NCBI GenBank assembly: GCA_029553475.1
Contig: JAKPKV010000164.1
Span: 1-43,188, forward strand
Direction: 5' to 3'
Origin: Armatimonadota bacterium
Lineage (GTDB): Bacteria > Armatimonadota > Hebobacteria > CAIYQO01
DNA: 43,188 nucleotides
The notes under the pieces are model-generated. The model was not told where the DNA came from. It did no database searches and worked only from the letters and a program-made list of their open reading frames with translations. Shown here piece after piece: positions 23,095 through 31,436 of the stretch. How positions within the stretch are numbered: the stretch's first letter is position 1; each line of letters begins with the position of its first letter. The position numbers were made by a program, and so were the translations under genes.

Positions 23095-24400
23095 CATGAC
23101 GCACACGTCCCCACCCCCGCCGGGTCCTACCGCGGCGCCGCGCAACCCGCTGGCCGCCGCCTTCGGCATCCTCTTCGCCTACCCGGTGCTCATCCCGCTG
23201 GGGCTCGTCACGCTGTGTGCCCAGCTCACCTATTCGGGCGTCAACAACGTGACGATGCACCAGTACATCAAGATCCTCGGCGCCACCAGCCAGAACGACG
23301 GCATCATCCTCGGCTGGGTGGGCTCGATGTTTCTGCTCTCGGAGACGTTTCTGCGCGTGCCCTTTGGCTGGCTCTCAGACCGTGTTGGGCGCGCGAAGCT
23401 GGTGATTCTCGCCCTGCTGCTTTCCGCGCCCTCCTTCTTCATCAGCAGCACGGTGGCGCATTATCGTTGGCTCTTCCCGCTGCGCTGGTGGGACGGCATG
23501 ATGGCCGCCGCGCTCTGGCCGTCCGTCTTCGCGCTCATCGGCGATACCGTGCCCGCGCGCGCCCGCGCCAACGCCATGGGCGCCATCAACATGATGTATA
23601 TGCTGGCGCTCTTTGCCGGCGGCGCGCTGGCCGGCGTCCTGCTCGACCGCAGCGGCTCGCCGCGCATCTTCTTCGTCGTCGGCAGCGCCGTCATGGCGCT
23701 GGGCGGCCTGGTGGCGCTCACCGTCTTCCGCGCCCGCCCGCAGCTCGCCGCGCCGCATCCCGACGTGCACGGCGAGGACGAGGCGCGCGCCGCCCTCCCC
23801 CCACTGCGCCACCTGCCGCTGCTCGTCATCACCTTCGTGCAGAATTTTGCCATCCTCATCCTCGCGCAGCTCCTCTTCGACTACGTGCGCCACGATCTCG
23901 GCTTCACCCTGAAGCAGATCGGCCTGCTGGTGGGCGCGCCGGTGGTGGGCATCGCCCTCTTCGCGCTGCCGCTCAGCCGGGTGGGGGACATAGTGGGGAA
24001 GGTCGCCGTGGTGCGGGCCGCCTTCACCGCCGTCGCCATCGCCCTCTGGGCCTTCGCCTTCAATACCTCGCTGCTCGGCCTGTCCATCATCACCGCCGTC
24101 ATCGGCGTCGCCTTCGCCATGGGCATCCCCGCCTGGCTGGCCATCATCACCTCGCTCTCCGGCCGCACGTCGCGCGGCGTCACCTTCGCCGCCTACGGCA
24201 CCGTGCAGGGCCTGGCCGCCGTCTGCGGCCCCATCGTCGGCGGCTATATCTGGAACACCCTCGGCCACGCCGCCATCTTCATGGTCAGCGCCGCCGCCAT
24301 CACCCTCGGCGCCCTGCTGGCGTGGACGGCGCTGCCGGGACACCTCAAATCGTCATCGTCATCGTACTCGTCATCGTACTCGTACTCGAAAAAACCGTAA
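23084..24400 (+). CDS. Major facilitator superfamily transporter
   Basis: A 438-residue inner-membrane transporter with about twelve hydrophobic segments and the MFS loop 2-3 signature GWLSDRVGRAKLV after the second helix pair. A long central loop (FRARPQLAAPHPDVHGEDEAR) separates the two six-helix halves. Substrate unknown. Its start overlaps the moxR end (AAGGT 8 nt before ATG 23084; ATG 23096 is an alternative). The C-terminal 18 residues are almost only Ser and Tyr because the gene runs into a TCGTCATCGTACTCG-type repeat, so the natural C-terminus was probably replaced by repeat insertion. Confidence 0.88.
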   Translation: MSASMTHTSPPPPGPTAAPRNPLAAAFGILFAYPVLIPLGLVTLCAQLTYSGVNNVTMHQYIKILGATSQNDGIILGWVGSMFLLSETFLRVPFGWLSDRVGRAKLVILALLLSAPSFFISSTVAHYRWLFPLRWWDGMMAAALWPSVFALIGDTVPARARANAMGAINMMYMLALFAGGALAGVLLDRSGSPRIFFVVGSAVMALGGLVALTVFRARPQLAAPHPDVHGEDEARAALPPLRHLPLLVITFVQNFAILILAQLLFDYVRHDLGFTLKQIGLLVGAPVVGIALFALPLSRVGDIVGKVAVVRAAFTAVAIALWAFAFNTSLLGLSIITAVIGVAFAMGIPAWLAIITSLSGRTSRGVTFAAYGTVQGLAAVCGPIVGGYIWNTLGHAAIFMVSAAAITLGALLAWTALPGHLKSSSSSYSSSYSYSKKP

Positions 24401-24504
24401 GCTCTTGCTCCCGGATATTGTTACCCGTCTCGCACCGCGGGCGTGATGGCCATTTCGAGTACGATGACGATGACGACGACGAGTACGATGACGATGATGA
24501 CGAG
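24350..24504. repeat. Inverted pair of TCGTCATCGTACTCG-type runs (family C)
   Basis: The left arm (24350-24391) is a degenerate run of TCGTCA and TCGTAC units ending in CGAAAA. The right arm (24453-24504) starts TTTCGAG and is made of the reverse-complement units (GATGAC, GAGTAC). Together they form a long imperfect inverted repeat around a 60-nt unique centre. The left arm encodes the Ser/Tyr-rich tail of the MFS protein. Similar runs occur at 30371-30398 and 37018-37055. Confidence 0.85.
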
Positions 24505-24539
24505 TAACACCGGCCATTCCCCATTCCCCCCCTTCCCGG

Positions 24540-24545
24540 TATAAT
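24540..24545 (+). promoter_or_regulatory. -10 box of the serS promoter
   Basis: TATAAT 30 nt before the serS ATG, leaving room for a short leader with an AAGGAG site. The -35 region is a C-run without clear similarity. No T-box leader is present. Confidence 0.45.
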
Positions 24546-24575
24546 AACAGGCATTGTTGAGCCAAGGAGACGATC

Positions 24576-25841
24576 ATGCTGGACCCGAAACTGCTGCGCT
24601 ACGCGCCGGAGGTGGTGGCTGACGGGATGCGCCGCCGCCATACGGTGATTGACCTCGACGTCCTCACCACGCTGGAGGAGCGGCGCCGCGCCGCGCTGTC
24701 GCGCGTGGAGACGTTGAAGGCCGAGCGCAACGCGGTGTCCCAGCAGATCGCCGCATTGAAGAAGCGCAAGGAAGATGCCGGCGGGCACATCACGGCGATG
24801 CGCCGGGTTGGGGAGGAGATCAAGCGGCTGGACGAGGAAGCGAGCGGCATTGAGGTGGAGTTCACCGAGCTGCTGATGGCGATACCAAATATCCCCGACG
24901 CCGGCGTGCCGGACGGCGAGGGCGCCGCCGATAACGTGGTGGTGCGCGCCTGGGGCGAGCCGACCACCTTCGATTTCTCGGCGAAGCCGCACTGGGAGCT
25001 GGGCGCCGCCCTCGGCCTGCTCGATTTCGAGCGCGCGGCGAGGATCGCCCAGGCGCGCTTCTCGCTGTTATGGGGCGCCGGCGCGGCGCTGGAGCGCGCG
25101 CTGATGAATTTCTTCCTCAACCTGCACACCCGCGAGCACGGCTACACCGAGGTGTGGCCGCCCTTCGTGGTGGCGCCGGAATCGCTGCGCGCCAGCGGGC
25201 AGCTTCCCAAGTTCGAGGAAGACCTCTTCCGCCTGCGCGAGGGGCTGTACCCGGCGCCCACCTCGGAGGTGCAGCTCACCAATCTGCACCGCGACGAGAT
25301 CCTCGACGGGGCGACGCTGCCGCGCTACTATACCGCCTATTCGCCCTGCTTCCGCGCCGAGGCGGGCGCCGCCGGGCAGGAGTCGCGCGGCCTCATCCGC
25401 CAGCACCAGTTCGATAAGGTGGAGATGTACAAGTTCACCACGCCGGAAACCGCGATGGACGAGCTGGAAAGCCTGGTGGCCGACGCCGAGGCCGTGCTGC
25501 AGCGGCTCGGCCTGCCCTACCGCGTGGTGCTGCTCTGCGCCGGCGATATGGGCTTCAGCGCGGTGAAGACCTACGACCTGGAAGTGTGGATGCCCGGCAT
25601 GGGCAAGTACGTGGAGATCAGCTCGTGCAGCAACTGCGGCGATTTCCAGGCCCGCCGCGGGGGCATCCGCTTCCGTCGCGAGCCCGGCGGCAAGCCGGAG
25701 CTCCTCCACACCCTCAACGGCAGCGGCCTCGCCATCGGCCGCACGTGGGCCGCCATCGCCGAGAACTACCAGCAGGCCGACGGCACCATCCGCGTGCCCG
25801 AGGTGCTGCAGGCGGCGATGGGGATGGATGTGATGAAGTAA
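24576..25841 (+). CDS. serS: Seryl-tRNA synthetase
   Basis: A 421-residue class II aminoacyl-tRNA synthetase that charges tRNA-Ser with serine (and tRNA-Sec where present). The N-terminal antiparallel coiled coil that binds the tRNA long arm spans about residues 25-100 ([20 protein letters not shown]). [15 protein letters not shown], motif 2 ([21 protein letters not shown], with HQFDKVEMY after it) and motif 3 ([18 protein letters not shown]) are intact, as is [19 protein letters not shown] lies 7 nt before the ATG. It is transcribed alone and ends 19 nt before a perfect 41-bp inverted repeat. Confidence 0.97.
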   Translation: MLDPKLLRYAPEVVADGMRRRHTVIDLDVLTTLEERRRAALSRVETLKAERNAVSQQIAALKKRKEDAGGHITAMRRVGEEIKRLDEEASGIEVEFTELLMAIPNIPDAGVPDGEGAADNVVVRAWGEPTTFDFSAKPHWELGAALGLLDFERAARIAQARFSLLWGAGAALERALMNFFLNLHTREHGYTEVWPPFVVAPESLRASGQLPKFEEDLFRLREGLYPAPTSEVQLTNLHRDEILDGATLPRYYTAYSPCFRAEAGAAGQESRGLIRQHQFDKVEMYKFTTPETAMDELESLVADAEAVLQRLGLPYRVVLLCAGDMGFSAVKTYDLEVWMPGMGKYVEISSCSNCGDFQARRGGIRFRREPGGKPELLHTLNGSGLAIGRTWAAIAENYQQADGTIRVPEVLQAAMGMDVMK

Positions 25842-25859
25842 TGGGCGGGCGAGCGCCTC

Positions 25860-25997
25860 CTGGGCGGGCGAGCGTCCCCGCGAGCCGACGCTGGGGGGAA
25901 ATGATCGTATGTCGTGTTCGATAGCAAGACTATCTCGTGAGCACGACGGATAAGACTTCCCCCCAGCGTCGGCTCGCGGGGACGCTCGCCCGCCCAG
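25860..25997. repeat. Perfect 41-bp inverted repeat with nested hairpin
   Basis: Arms 25860-25900 and 25957-25997 are exact reverse complements over 41 nt. The 56-nt loop has its own palindromes: GTCGTG/CACGAC and GATAG-CAAGA-CTATC. A direct extra copy of GGGCGGGCGAGCG precedes the left arm. The element fills the gap between the convergent serS and aldo/keto reductase stop codons (25841 and 26004) and could act as a two-way terminator, or be a repeat element like those elsewhere in the window. Confidence 0.9.
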
Positions 25998-26003
25998 GAT
26001 CAT

Positions 26004-26990
26004 CTACCCCACGATCGCATCAATCCGCGCCAGCTCCTCCGCGGAGAATGCCAGGTTGTCCAGCGCCTTCACGTTCTCCTCGAGCTGCGCCACTTTGCTG
26101 GCGCCGATGAGGGCGCTGGTGATGCGCGGGTCGCGCAGCGTCCAGGCGAGGGCCATCTGCGCGAGGGTCTGGCCGCGGTCGGCGGCGACGGCGTTGAGCG
26201 CCTGTAGCTTCGCCACCAGTTCAGGGGTCACCGTTTCGCGCTTGAGGAAGCCGTGCGGTTTCGCCGCGCGGGAATCCTCCGGGATGCCGCCCAGGTAGCG
26301 CGCGGTGAGCAGCCCCTGCGCCAGCGGGCAGAAGGCGATGCCGCCGATGCCTTCCTCGCCGAGGACGTCCAGCAGGCCATTCTCCACCCAGCGGTTGATG
26401 ATCGAGTAACTCGGCTGGTGGATGAGACAAGGGGTGCCCAACCCGCGCAGGATCGCCGCCGCCTCCTTCGTCTGCTCGGCGCTGTAGTTGGAGAGTCCCA
26501 CGTAGATCGCTTTCCCCTGGCGCACGGCGGCGTCCAGCGCGCCCATCGTCTCCTCCAGCGGCGTGTTCGGGTCGGGGCGGTGCGAGTAGAAGATGTCCAC
26601 GTAGTCCAGCCCCATGCGCCGCAGGCTCTGATCCAGGCTGGAGAGCACGTACTTGCGCGAGCCCCACTCGCCATAGGGCCCCGGCCACATGCGGTATCCC
26701 GCCTTGGTGGAGATCACCAGCTCGTCGCGCAGGCCGTGGAAATCGCTCCGCAGGATGCGCCCGAAATGCTCCTCGGCGGAGCCCGGCGGCGGGCCGTAGT
26801 TGTTCGCCAAATCGAGGTGGGTGATGCCCAGATCAAACGCCCGCCGCAGCATCGCCCGCCCGTTCTCCAGCGTATCCACCCCGCCAAAATTGTGCCACAG
26901 CCCCAGCGCAATCGCCGGCAGCAGCAGCCCGCTGCGCCCGCAGCGGCGGTAGGTCATCAGGTCGTAGCGGTTCTCGGCCGGTTGATACAT
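26004..26990 (-). CDS. gpr: Aldo/keto reductase, L-glyceraldehyde-3-phosphate reductase (YghZ) type
   Basis: A 328-residue NADPH-dependent TIM-barrel oxidoreductase of the AKR14 type. The stretch from YRRCGRSGLLLPAIALGLW through THLDLANNYGPPPGSAEEHFG and MWPGPYGEWGSRKY to YVDIFYSHRPDPNTPLEET follows E. coli YghZ nearly word for word as I recall it. Catalytic Asp (LDLANNYG), Tyr, Lys (STKAGY) and His (YSHRPD) are present, and the NADP-binding GASKVAQLEENV is near the C-terminus. The E. coli enzyme reduces L-glyceraldehyde 3-phosphate and methylglyoxal. ATG 26990 follows GGAG; the longer frame begins in unrelated upstream sequence. Confidence 0.92.
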   Translation of the reverse strand: MYQPAENRYDLMTYRRCGRSGLLLPAIALGLWHNFGGVDTLENGRAMLRRAFDLGITHLDLANNYGPPPGSAEEHFGRILRSDFHGLRDELVISTKAGYRMWPGPYGEWGSRKYVLSSLDQSLRRMGLDYVDIFYSHRPDPNTPLEETMGALDAAVRQGKAIYVGLSNYSAEQTKEAAAILRGLGTPCLIHQPSYSIINRWVENGLLDVLGEEGIGGIAFCPLAQGLLTARYLGGIPEDSRAAKPHGFLKRETVTPELVAKLQALNAVAADRGQTLAQMALAWTLRDPRITSALIGASKVAQLEENVKALDNLAFSAEELARIDAIVG

Positions 26991-27123
26991 CGTCACGCTC
27001 CAAAGGAAGGATAACGATATCTTTAGACGCCGGGTGGGGAAATGCCTGCCAGGGGCGAAAAACATCCGGGGCTCCTTCCCCAGAAGCCCCGGATGGTACA
27101 GCATCCCTGTCTACGCACCCACC

Positions 27124-28227
27124 TTACCGTACTTCGATCTGCTGGGCGAACATCACGCCGGCCGTCTCCGTGTAATAGATGCGCAGGCGGTCGTTGCCGC
27201 GCAGGTTCAACAGCGAGATGCGGTTGCCGCGCTCGTCCAGCGCGTCCACCGATTTCGCGGCGTAGACGTTCACCTGCTTGCCGGCGTTGGTGATGACCGT
27301 CAGCTTGTTGAACATGGCGCCGGTGCTCACGCCGGTCAGCCGGGCGTCCAGCATCGGCAGATTCGGCGCGGTGGCGTGATGGCCGGGCCGGTAATCCGGG
27401 TCGGCGCAGTGCGGGCGATTGCCGTCCGGGCAGGGGTCGGCCTTATCCAGCACCACGATGCGGTAAACCTCAATCGAGGCGCGCGGGTTGGGATCGCCGC
27501 GGTAGTAGAAGACCACGCGGTCGCCCTTGCGCAGGAACTGGATGGTCTGCTTCTGCCCTTTCCCCAGCACCTCGCCGCCGCGCTGCAGCATGATGGTGCG
27601 GCGGCCCAGGCTGCCGTTCACCTCGATGCGGCCGTAGCGATAGTCAATGGAGATGATGTCGCCCCAGGCGCGCTCGCCGTAGGTCGGGCGGTAGTCGTTG
27701 CCGCTGTTCCAGTTACCGCCCCAGCCCCAGGCGCGGCCCATGATGCGAATCTGGCTGGCGACGAAGGCGCCGTCGGCCCTCAGGTAGCCGTTCAGGATCA
27801 CCAGGTCGCCTTGATCCACGTGCCGGGCGGCGTCCGCCAGGCGGCTGCCGGGCAGAGAGCCGACGCCCGGCCCGGTCCCCGGACCTTTGCGCAGGTCAAT
27901 CACCCGCGTCTGCGCGGTCAGCATCACCGTGCGGCGCACGTTGTCCCGGTCGGTGACGATGAGGCGGTCGCGACCCACGTCGGCCACCAGTTGCAGCAGG
28001 TTGCCGATGCGCTCGCCCGTCTCGCGGTCAATGTCGTTGAAGCCGCTCACCTGCGCGCCGTACCACGAGCGGTAGGCCCGGCTATCGTCGTTGGCGTCGT
28101 TCTGCTGGATGATGAGGCGCACGCGCGCCGCGTCGCGGCCAGCGTCCGGGTTCGCCAGCGCGGGGATGGCCAGCGCCAGCGTGAGGAGAAGGGAAAACCC
28201 CCAACGGATCAGCGATAATGTCTTCAT
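27124..28227 (-). CDS. Secreted protein with repeated OB/DUF5666-like beta domains
   Basis: A 367-residue exported protein. A signal peptide (LIRWGFSLLLTLALAIPALA) is followed by at least three similar segments in which a strand of type RIGNLLQLVADVGRDRLIVTD or DIISIDYRYGRIEVNG leads into a TRVIDLRKG or AKSVDALDERGN motif and a short basic strand (GDRVVFYYRGD, NDRLRIYYTE). This regular pattern is typical of small secreted beta-barrel repeats, but I cannot assign the family. No catalytic residue stands out. AAAGGAG precedes ATG 28227. It lies downstream of nothing on its strand within 360 bp, so it probably has its own promoter. Confidence 0.78.
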   Translation of the reverse strand: MKTLSLIRWGFSLLLTLALAIPALANPDAGRDAARVRLIIQQNDANDDSRAYRSWYGAQVSGFNDIDRETGERIGNLLQLVADVGRDRLIVTDRDNVRRTVMLTAQTRVIDLRKGPGTGPGVGSLPGSRLADAARHVDQGDLVILNGYLRADGAFVASQIRIMGRAWGWGGNWNSGNDYRPTYGERAWGDIISIDYRYGRIEVNGSLGRRTIMLQRGGEVLGKGQKQTIQFLRKGDRVVFYYRGDPNPRASIEVYRIVVLDKADPCPDGNRPHCADPDYRPGHHATAPNLPMLDARLTGVSTGAMFNKLTVITNAGKQVNVYAAKSVDALDERGNRISLLNLRGNDRLRIYYTETAGVMFAQQIEVR

Positions 28228-28409
28228 CGGTAGCTCCTTTCGGCACTCGGGCGTCCGGGGGAAACGCAAAGCATTTGCTCTGGACATCACGCCGGCGTTT
28301 CGATGTCCTTCACCCCCTTATACGCGCGGGTCGGGGACGGGTTGCGATGGCGGCGAAATTATTTCATACTTTTCATACATTGGTGAAAAGGGCGAGAGAA
28401 GCGAAAGCA
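28228..28409. other. Intergenic region upstream of the secreted protein
   Basis: Together with the adjacent repeat (28410-28563) this makes a gap of 362 bp between two minus-strand genes. I see no gene in it. It should hold the promoter of the secreted protein gene, but no convincing -35/-10 pair was recognised. Confidence 0.5.
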
Positions 28410-28563
28410 CCGGGGGGCGAGCGCGCGGCTCGACGGAGTCTCGCCCTCCAGGAAGATGAAGGGGTGACAAGGTGAAGGGGTGACAAGGTGAAGAGGGGAG
28501 GTGATGTGCGAAAGGTATGGGGAAGAGCATCCGCGGTCCCTCCGCGCGCGGCTCGCCCCCCGG
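28410..28563. repeat. Interspersed repeat with 13-bp terminal inverted repeats (family B, copy 2)
   Basis: CCGGGGGGCGAGC (28410-28422) and GCTCGCCCCCCGG (28551-28563) are exact inverted repeats. The inside shares GGCTCGACGGAGTCTCGCC, CCAGGAAG, GCGAAAGG-ATGGGGAAGAG and GGTCCCTCCGCGCGCGGCTCG with the copy at 11090-11219, in the same orientation. Two direct copies of GGTGACAAGGTGAAG-like units (about 28462-28495) are inserted in the middle. Confidence 0.8.
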
Positions 28564-28589
28564 CACACGGTGAGCCACGCGACCGGCAA

Positions 28590-29471
28590 CTACGGTTTTC
28601 GCGCCCGCGGGTGCGCGTCCACGTAGACTTCGCGCAGCAGGTCGCTGGTCACGTGGGTGTAGATTTGCGTGGTGGTGATGGAGTGATGGCCGAGCATCTC
28701 CTGGATGGCGCGCAGGTCGGCGCCGCGTTCCAACAGGTGGGTGGCGAAGGAGTGGCGCAGGGTGTGCGGGGAGATGTCCTTGATGATGCCCGCGCGCCGG
28801 GCGACACGCTGGATGATTTGCCAGAACGCCACCCGCGAGATCGCGGTGCGGCGCGAGCCCGGGAAGAGACAGGGGAGATCATCGTCGCGGGCGTCCAAAT
28901 AGCGCCGCAGCCACTCGCCGGCGATACGCCCCAGCGGCACGATGCGCTCCTTGCTGCCCTTGCCGATCACGCGCAGGTAGCCCAGCTTCAGGTTCACATC
29001 GCCGCGCCGCAGGCCGACCAGCTCGCTCACCCGCAGACCGCTGGCGTAGAGCACCTCCAGCATCGCCCGGTCGCGCAGGCCGCGCGGCGTGCTGATATCC
29101 GGCGCTGCCAGCAGGCGCTCCACCTCGTCCAGCGTCAGCGTGGCGGGCAGGTGCTGCGTCTTGCGCGGCGCGTCCACGTGCGCGGTGGGGTCGGCGGTCA
29201 GCACGCCCTCCGCCACCAGGTAGCGATAGAACTGGCGCACGGCGGTGAGTTTGCGGCAGATGGTGGCGGTGGCGGCGCGCGCCCGGTGCAGCGCGGTCAG
29301 GTACTGGATGATGTCCCCCTCGCTCACCGCTCGCGCATCGGTTTTCCCGCGGGTCTCGCGCAGGAATGCGGCATGCCCCTCCAGGTCGCGCCGATACGCT
29401 GCCAGGCTGTTTGGCGCCAGCCCGCGCTCCAACGCCCGATGATCGAGAAATTGCTCAAGCAGGTCCCGCAT
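28590..29471 (-). CDS. xerD: Tyrosine recombinase XerC/XerD
   Basis: A 293-residue site-specific recombinase that resolves chromosome dimers at dif with a partner Xer protein. The N-terminal SAM-like core-binding domain (LLEQFLDHRALERGLAPNS, AYRRDL) is followed by the catalytic domain with Arg in YASGLRVSELVGL, Lys in GKGSKER, His-x-x-Arg in HTLRHSFATHLLERGADLR, the second His in LGHHSI and Tyr in TQIYTHV. All active-site residues are therefore present. Length and lack of arm domain fit Xer rather than phage integrase. ATG 29471 follows GAGG; the longer frame upstream passes through GCAACTTGCAACTTGC repeats and is rejected. XerC versus XerD cannot be settled from sequence reading alone. Confidence 0.9.
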   Translation of the reverse strand: MRDLLEQFLDHRALERGLAPNSLAAYRRDLEGHAAFLRETRGKTDARAVSEGDIIQYLTALHRARAATATICRKLTAVRQFYRYLVAEGVLTADPTAHVDAPRKTQHLPATLTLDEVERLLAAPDISTPRGLRDRAMLEVLYASGLRVSELVGLRRGDVNLKLGYLRVIGKGSKERIVPLGRIAGEWLRRYLDARDDDLPCLFPGSRRTAISRVAFWQIIQRVARRAGIIKDISPHTLRHSFATHLLERGADLRAIQEMLGHHSITTTQIYTHVTSDLLREVYVDAHPRARKP

Positions 29472-29584
29472 CACGTCCTCGTGCTCGAAAGCGTTCCGCG
29501 GCTGCGCCCGGGTATCGCATCCCCCAGGTTGCGCCTGTAAAAACTCTGCAACCTGCAACTTGCAACTTGCATCCTGCACCCGCC

Positions 29585-30316
29585 TCACGGCGCCCGCCGA
29601 TCCCCCTTCGTTTTCGGCAGCTTGCGCTCCTGCGCCCAGTAGATGATCTCCCCGCGCTGGCGGCTGATCGCCACCCCGCGCTGCTGCACGTAGCCCGCGT
29701 AGGGTCGGCTGGCGCTGGGGGTCGGCGGCAATTGGTAGACCTCGAAATCGCGCGGCATGGGGCCGGGATGCTGTTCGCCGGCGAGCAGAAAGACTTTTGG
29801 TCGCGGCGCGATGAAGCGCTGGCGTTGATACTCCGCCTCCTTCGCCGCCAGGTCCGCCGACGGCACGGCATAGCGCAGTTGCATGATCGGGCCGGTTTCA
29901 CGCAGCCCGTAGCGCACCGCGAAGAGGAAGACGCGTTCCGCGTTCGCCGGCATTTTCGTGGGGAAGTGCGCCACCGCGCCAAGATCGTGCTTCCAGAATT
30001 TCTCGCGCACGGTCGCATAATGGCGCATGTCGCGCGTGGGCGCCCAGCTTCGATAGACCAGCTCCATCGTCGCCGCCGAGACGCCGTAAATGAGCGCCAC
30101 CGCCAGGCAGAGCTTCAAGCCGGTGACGTAAAACCCCGGGCGCGGGGGCCGCAGAATGCCGAGAAACAGCCCGAAAACCGCGCCGGTGAGGATCGGCAGC
30201 GCATTCATCAGCAGCGCGCCGCTTAACGGCAGTTGAAACGCCTTCGCCCAATGCAGCGCCACCAGCACCCCGACGAGGATCAATCCCGCGCAGACTCCCT
30301 GCACTACCCCGCGCAT
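29585..30316 (-). CDS. Membrane protein of unknown function
   Basis: A 243-residue protein with three predicted transmembrane helices in its first 85 residues (VCAGLILVGVLVAL, ALPILTGAVFGLFLGIL and LCLAVALIYGVSA), followed by a soluble domain of about 155 residues rich in basic residues with no motif that I recognise. AGGAG lies 3-4 nt before the ATG, closer than usual. It is about 110 nt upstream of the Xer gene on the same strand and may be co-transcribed. Function unknown. Confidence 0.72.
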   Translation of the reverse strand: MRGVVQGVCAGLILVGVLVALHWAKAFQLPLSGALLMNALPILTGAVFGLFLGILRPPRPGFYVTGLKLCLAVALIYGVSAATMELVYRSWAPTRDMRHYATVREKFWKHDLGAVAHFPTKMPANAERVFLFAVRYGLRETGPIMQLRYAVPSADLAAKEAEYQRQRFIAPRPKVFLLAGEQHPGPMPRDFEVYQLPPTPSASRPYAGYVQQRGVAISRQRGEIIYWAQERKLPKTKGDRRAP

Positions 30317-30370
30317 AGCTCCTGAACCTCCGTTCTCCCGCAGTGTAGGGGAGGGGAGGGGATGCTGTCA

Positions 30371-30398
30371 ACTCGTGCTCGTACTCGTATACTCGTTC
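30371..30398. repeat. Short CTCGTACTCGTATACTCG run (family C)
   Basis: A degenerate run of CTCGTG, CTCGTA and CTCGTATA units between two divergent genes. It is the same type of microsatellite-like sequence as at 24350-24504 and 37018-37055. Confidence 0.6.
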
Positions 30399-30516
30399 CC
30401 GCAATGCGGCTCGTATTTCTTTCAGGGTATCCGTACCCCGGCAGGAATTCCCCCGCCCGCCGCGTAACAAGTACGCTGTGCATTCACCCCTCACCCGGGG
30501 GATAAAGGAGCATCCG

Positions 30517-31368
30517 ATGTTTTTCGCTGGTATCGCCGATGAAGCGGGGCGCCCCATTGCGCGCCAGATCGCCGCGCATCAGGAACTGGGTTGGACGGAA
30601 ATCGAGCTGCGCATGGTCGGCAGCGCCAACCTCACCGATGTGGACGACGCCACCTTCGAGGCCACCCTGGAGGCGGTGGGCGCCGCCGGGCTGCACGTCT
30701 GCTGCTTCGCCTCGCAGTTGGCCAACTGGAGCCGCCCCATCACCACCGATTTCGCGGTGGACGTGGCGGAGCTCACCCGCGCCATCCCGCGCATGCAGCG
30801 CATGGGCACGACCTATATCCGCTGCATGTCTTACCCGAATGCTGACTGGGCCGGGGACGCCTGGCGCGATGAAGCGGTGCGCCGCCTGCGCGAGCTGAGC
30901 CGCATGGCCGAGGACGGCGGCGTCATCCTCGCCCACGAGAACTGCAACGGCTGGGGCGGCGAATCCCCGGCGAATACGCTGGAGCTGCTGGAGCGCGTGG
31001 ATAGCCCCGCCTTCCGCCTCGTGTTCGACACCGGCAACCCCTTCGTGCACCGGCAGCACGCCTACGCATACCTGGAAGCCGTCATTGACCACGTGGTGCA
31101 CGTGCACATCAAGGACGGCTACCTGGACGGCGAGAAGAACGTCTTCACCTATCCCGGCGAAGGCTCCTGCCGCGTGGGCGACTGTATCCGCCTGCTCATC
31201 GAGCGCGGCTACGACGCCGGCTACTCCATCGAACCGCACATCGCCTCCATCATCCACCTCGGCGATGCGACGATGGACAAGGAACAGGTGATGTACGAGA
31301 GCTACCTCACCTACGGCCGCAAGCTCATGGCCCTCTACGACCGGGCGGCGAAAGCGGCGGCGGTATAA
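30517..31368 (+). CDS. Sugar phosphate isomerase/epimerase (xylose-isomerase-like TIM barrel)
   Basis: A 283-residue cytosolic protein of the AP-endonuclease-2/xylose-isomerase-like superfamily. The metal-binding residues are recognisable: Glu in ILAHENCNGW, Asp in LVFDTGNPF, His in VHVHIKDGY and Glu in YSIEPHIAS, each at the end of a barrel strand. Starts with FFAGIADEAG, the first strand. AAAGGAG lies 6 nt before ATG 30517; an earlier in-frame start has no such site. Members include hydroxypyruvate isomerases, inosose dehydratases and ketose epimerases, so the substrate remains open. No sugar-catabolic gene lies next to it. Confidence 0.87.
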   Translation: MFFAGIADEAGRPIARQIAAHQELGWTEIELRMVGSANLTDVDDATFEATLEAVGAAGLHVCCFASQLANWSRPITTDFAVDVAELTRAIPRMQRMGTTYIRCMSYPNADWAGDAWRDEAVRRLRELSRMAEDGGVILAHENCNGWGGESPANTLELLERVDSPAFRLVFDTGNPFVHRQHAYAYLEAVIDHVVHVHIKDGYLDGEKNVFTYPGEGSCRVGDCIRLLIERGYDAGYSIEPHIASIIHLGDATMDKEQVMYESYLTYGRKLMALYDRAAKAAAV

Positions 31369-31436
31369 TTCCTACATCGGCACCGTGTACCCCCCGGCAG
31401 CGGGGCGTACACGGTGCCGGGGCTGCGGAGGACGCG

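Noticed and set aside
24350-24504. Possible coding of a Ser/Asp-rich repeat protein on either strand
   Set aside because: The sequence is a microsatellite-like inverted repeat that occurs at other gene ends; no independent start or ribosome-binding site.
27034-28218. Plus-strand open frame opposite the secreted beta-domain protein
   Set aside because: The minus strand has a signal peptide and an AAAGGAG site; the plus translation is low complexity.
28462-28495. Possible CRISPR from the tandem GGTGACAAGGTGAAG units
   Set aside because: Only two short units without spacers, and inside an interspersed repeat.
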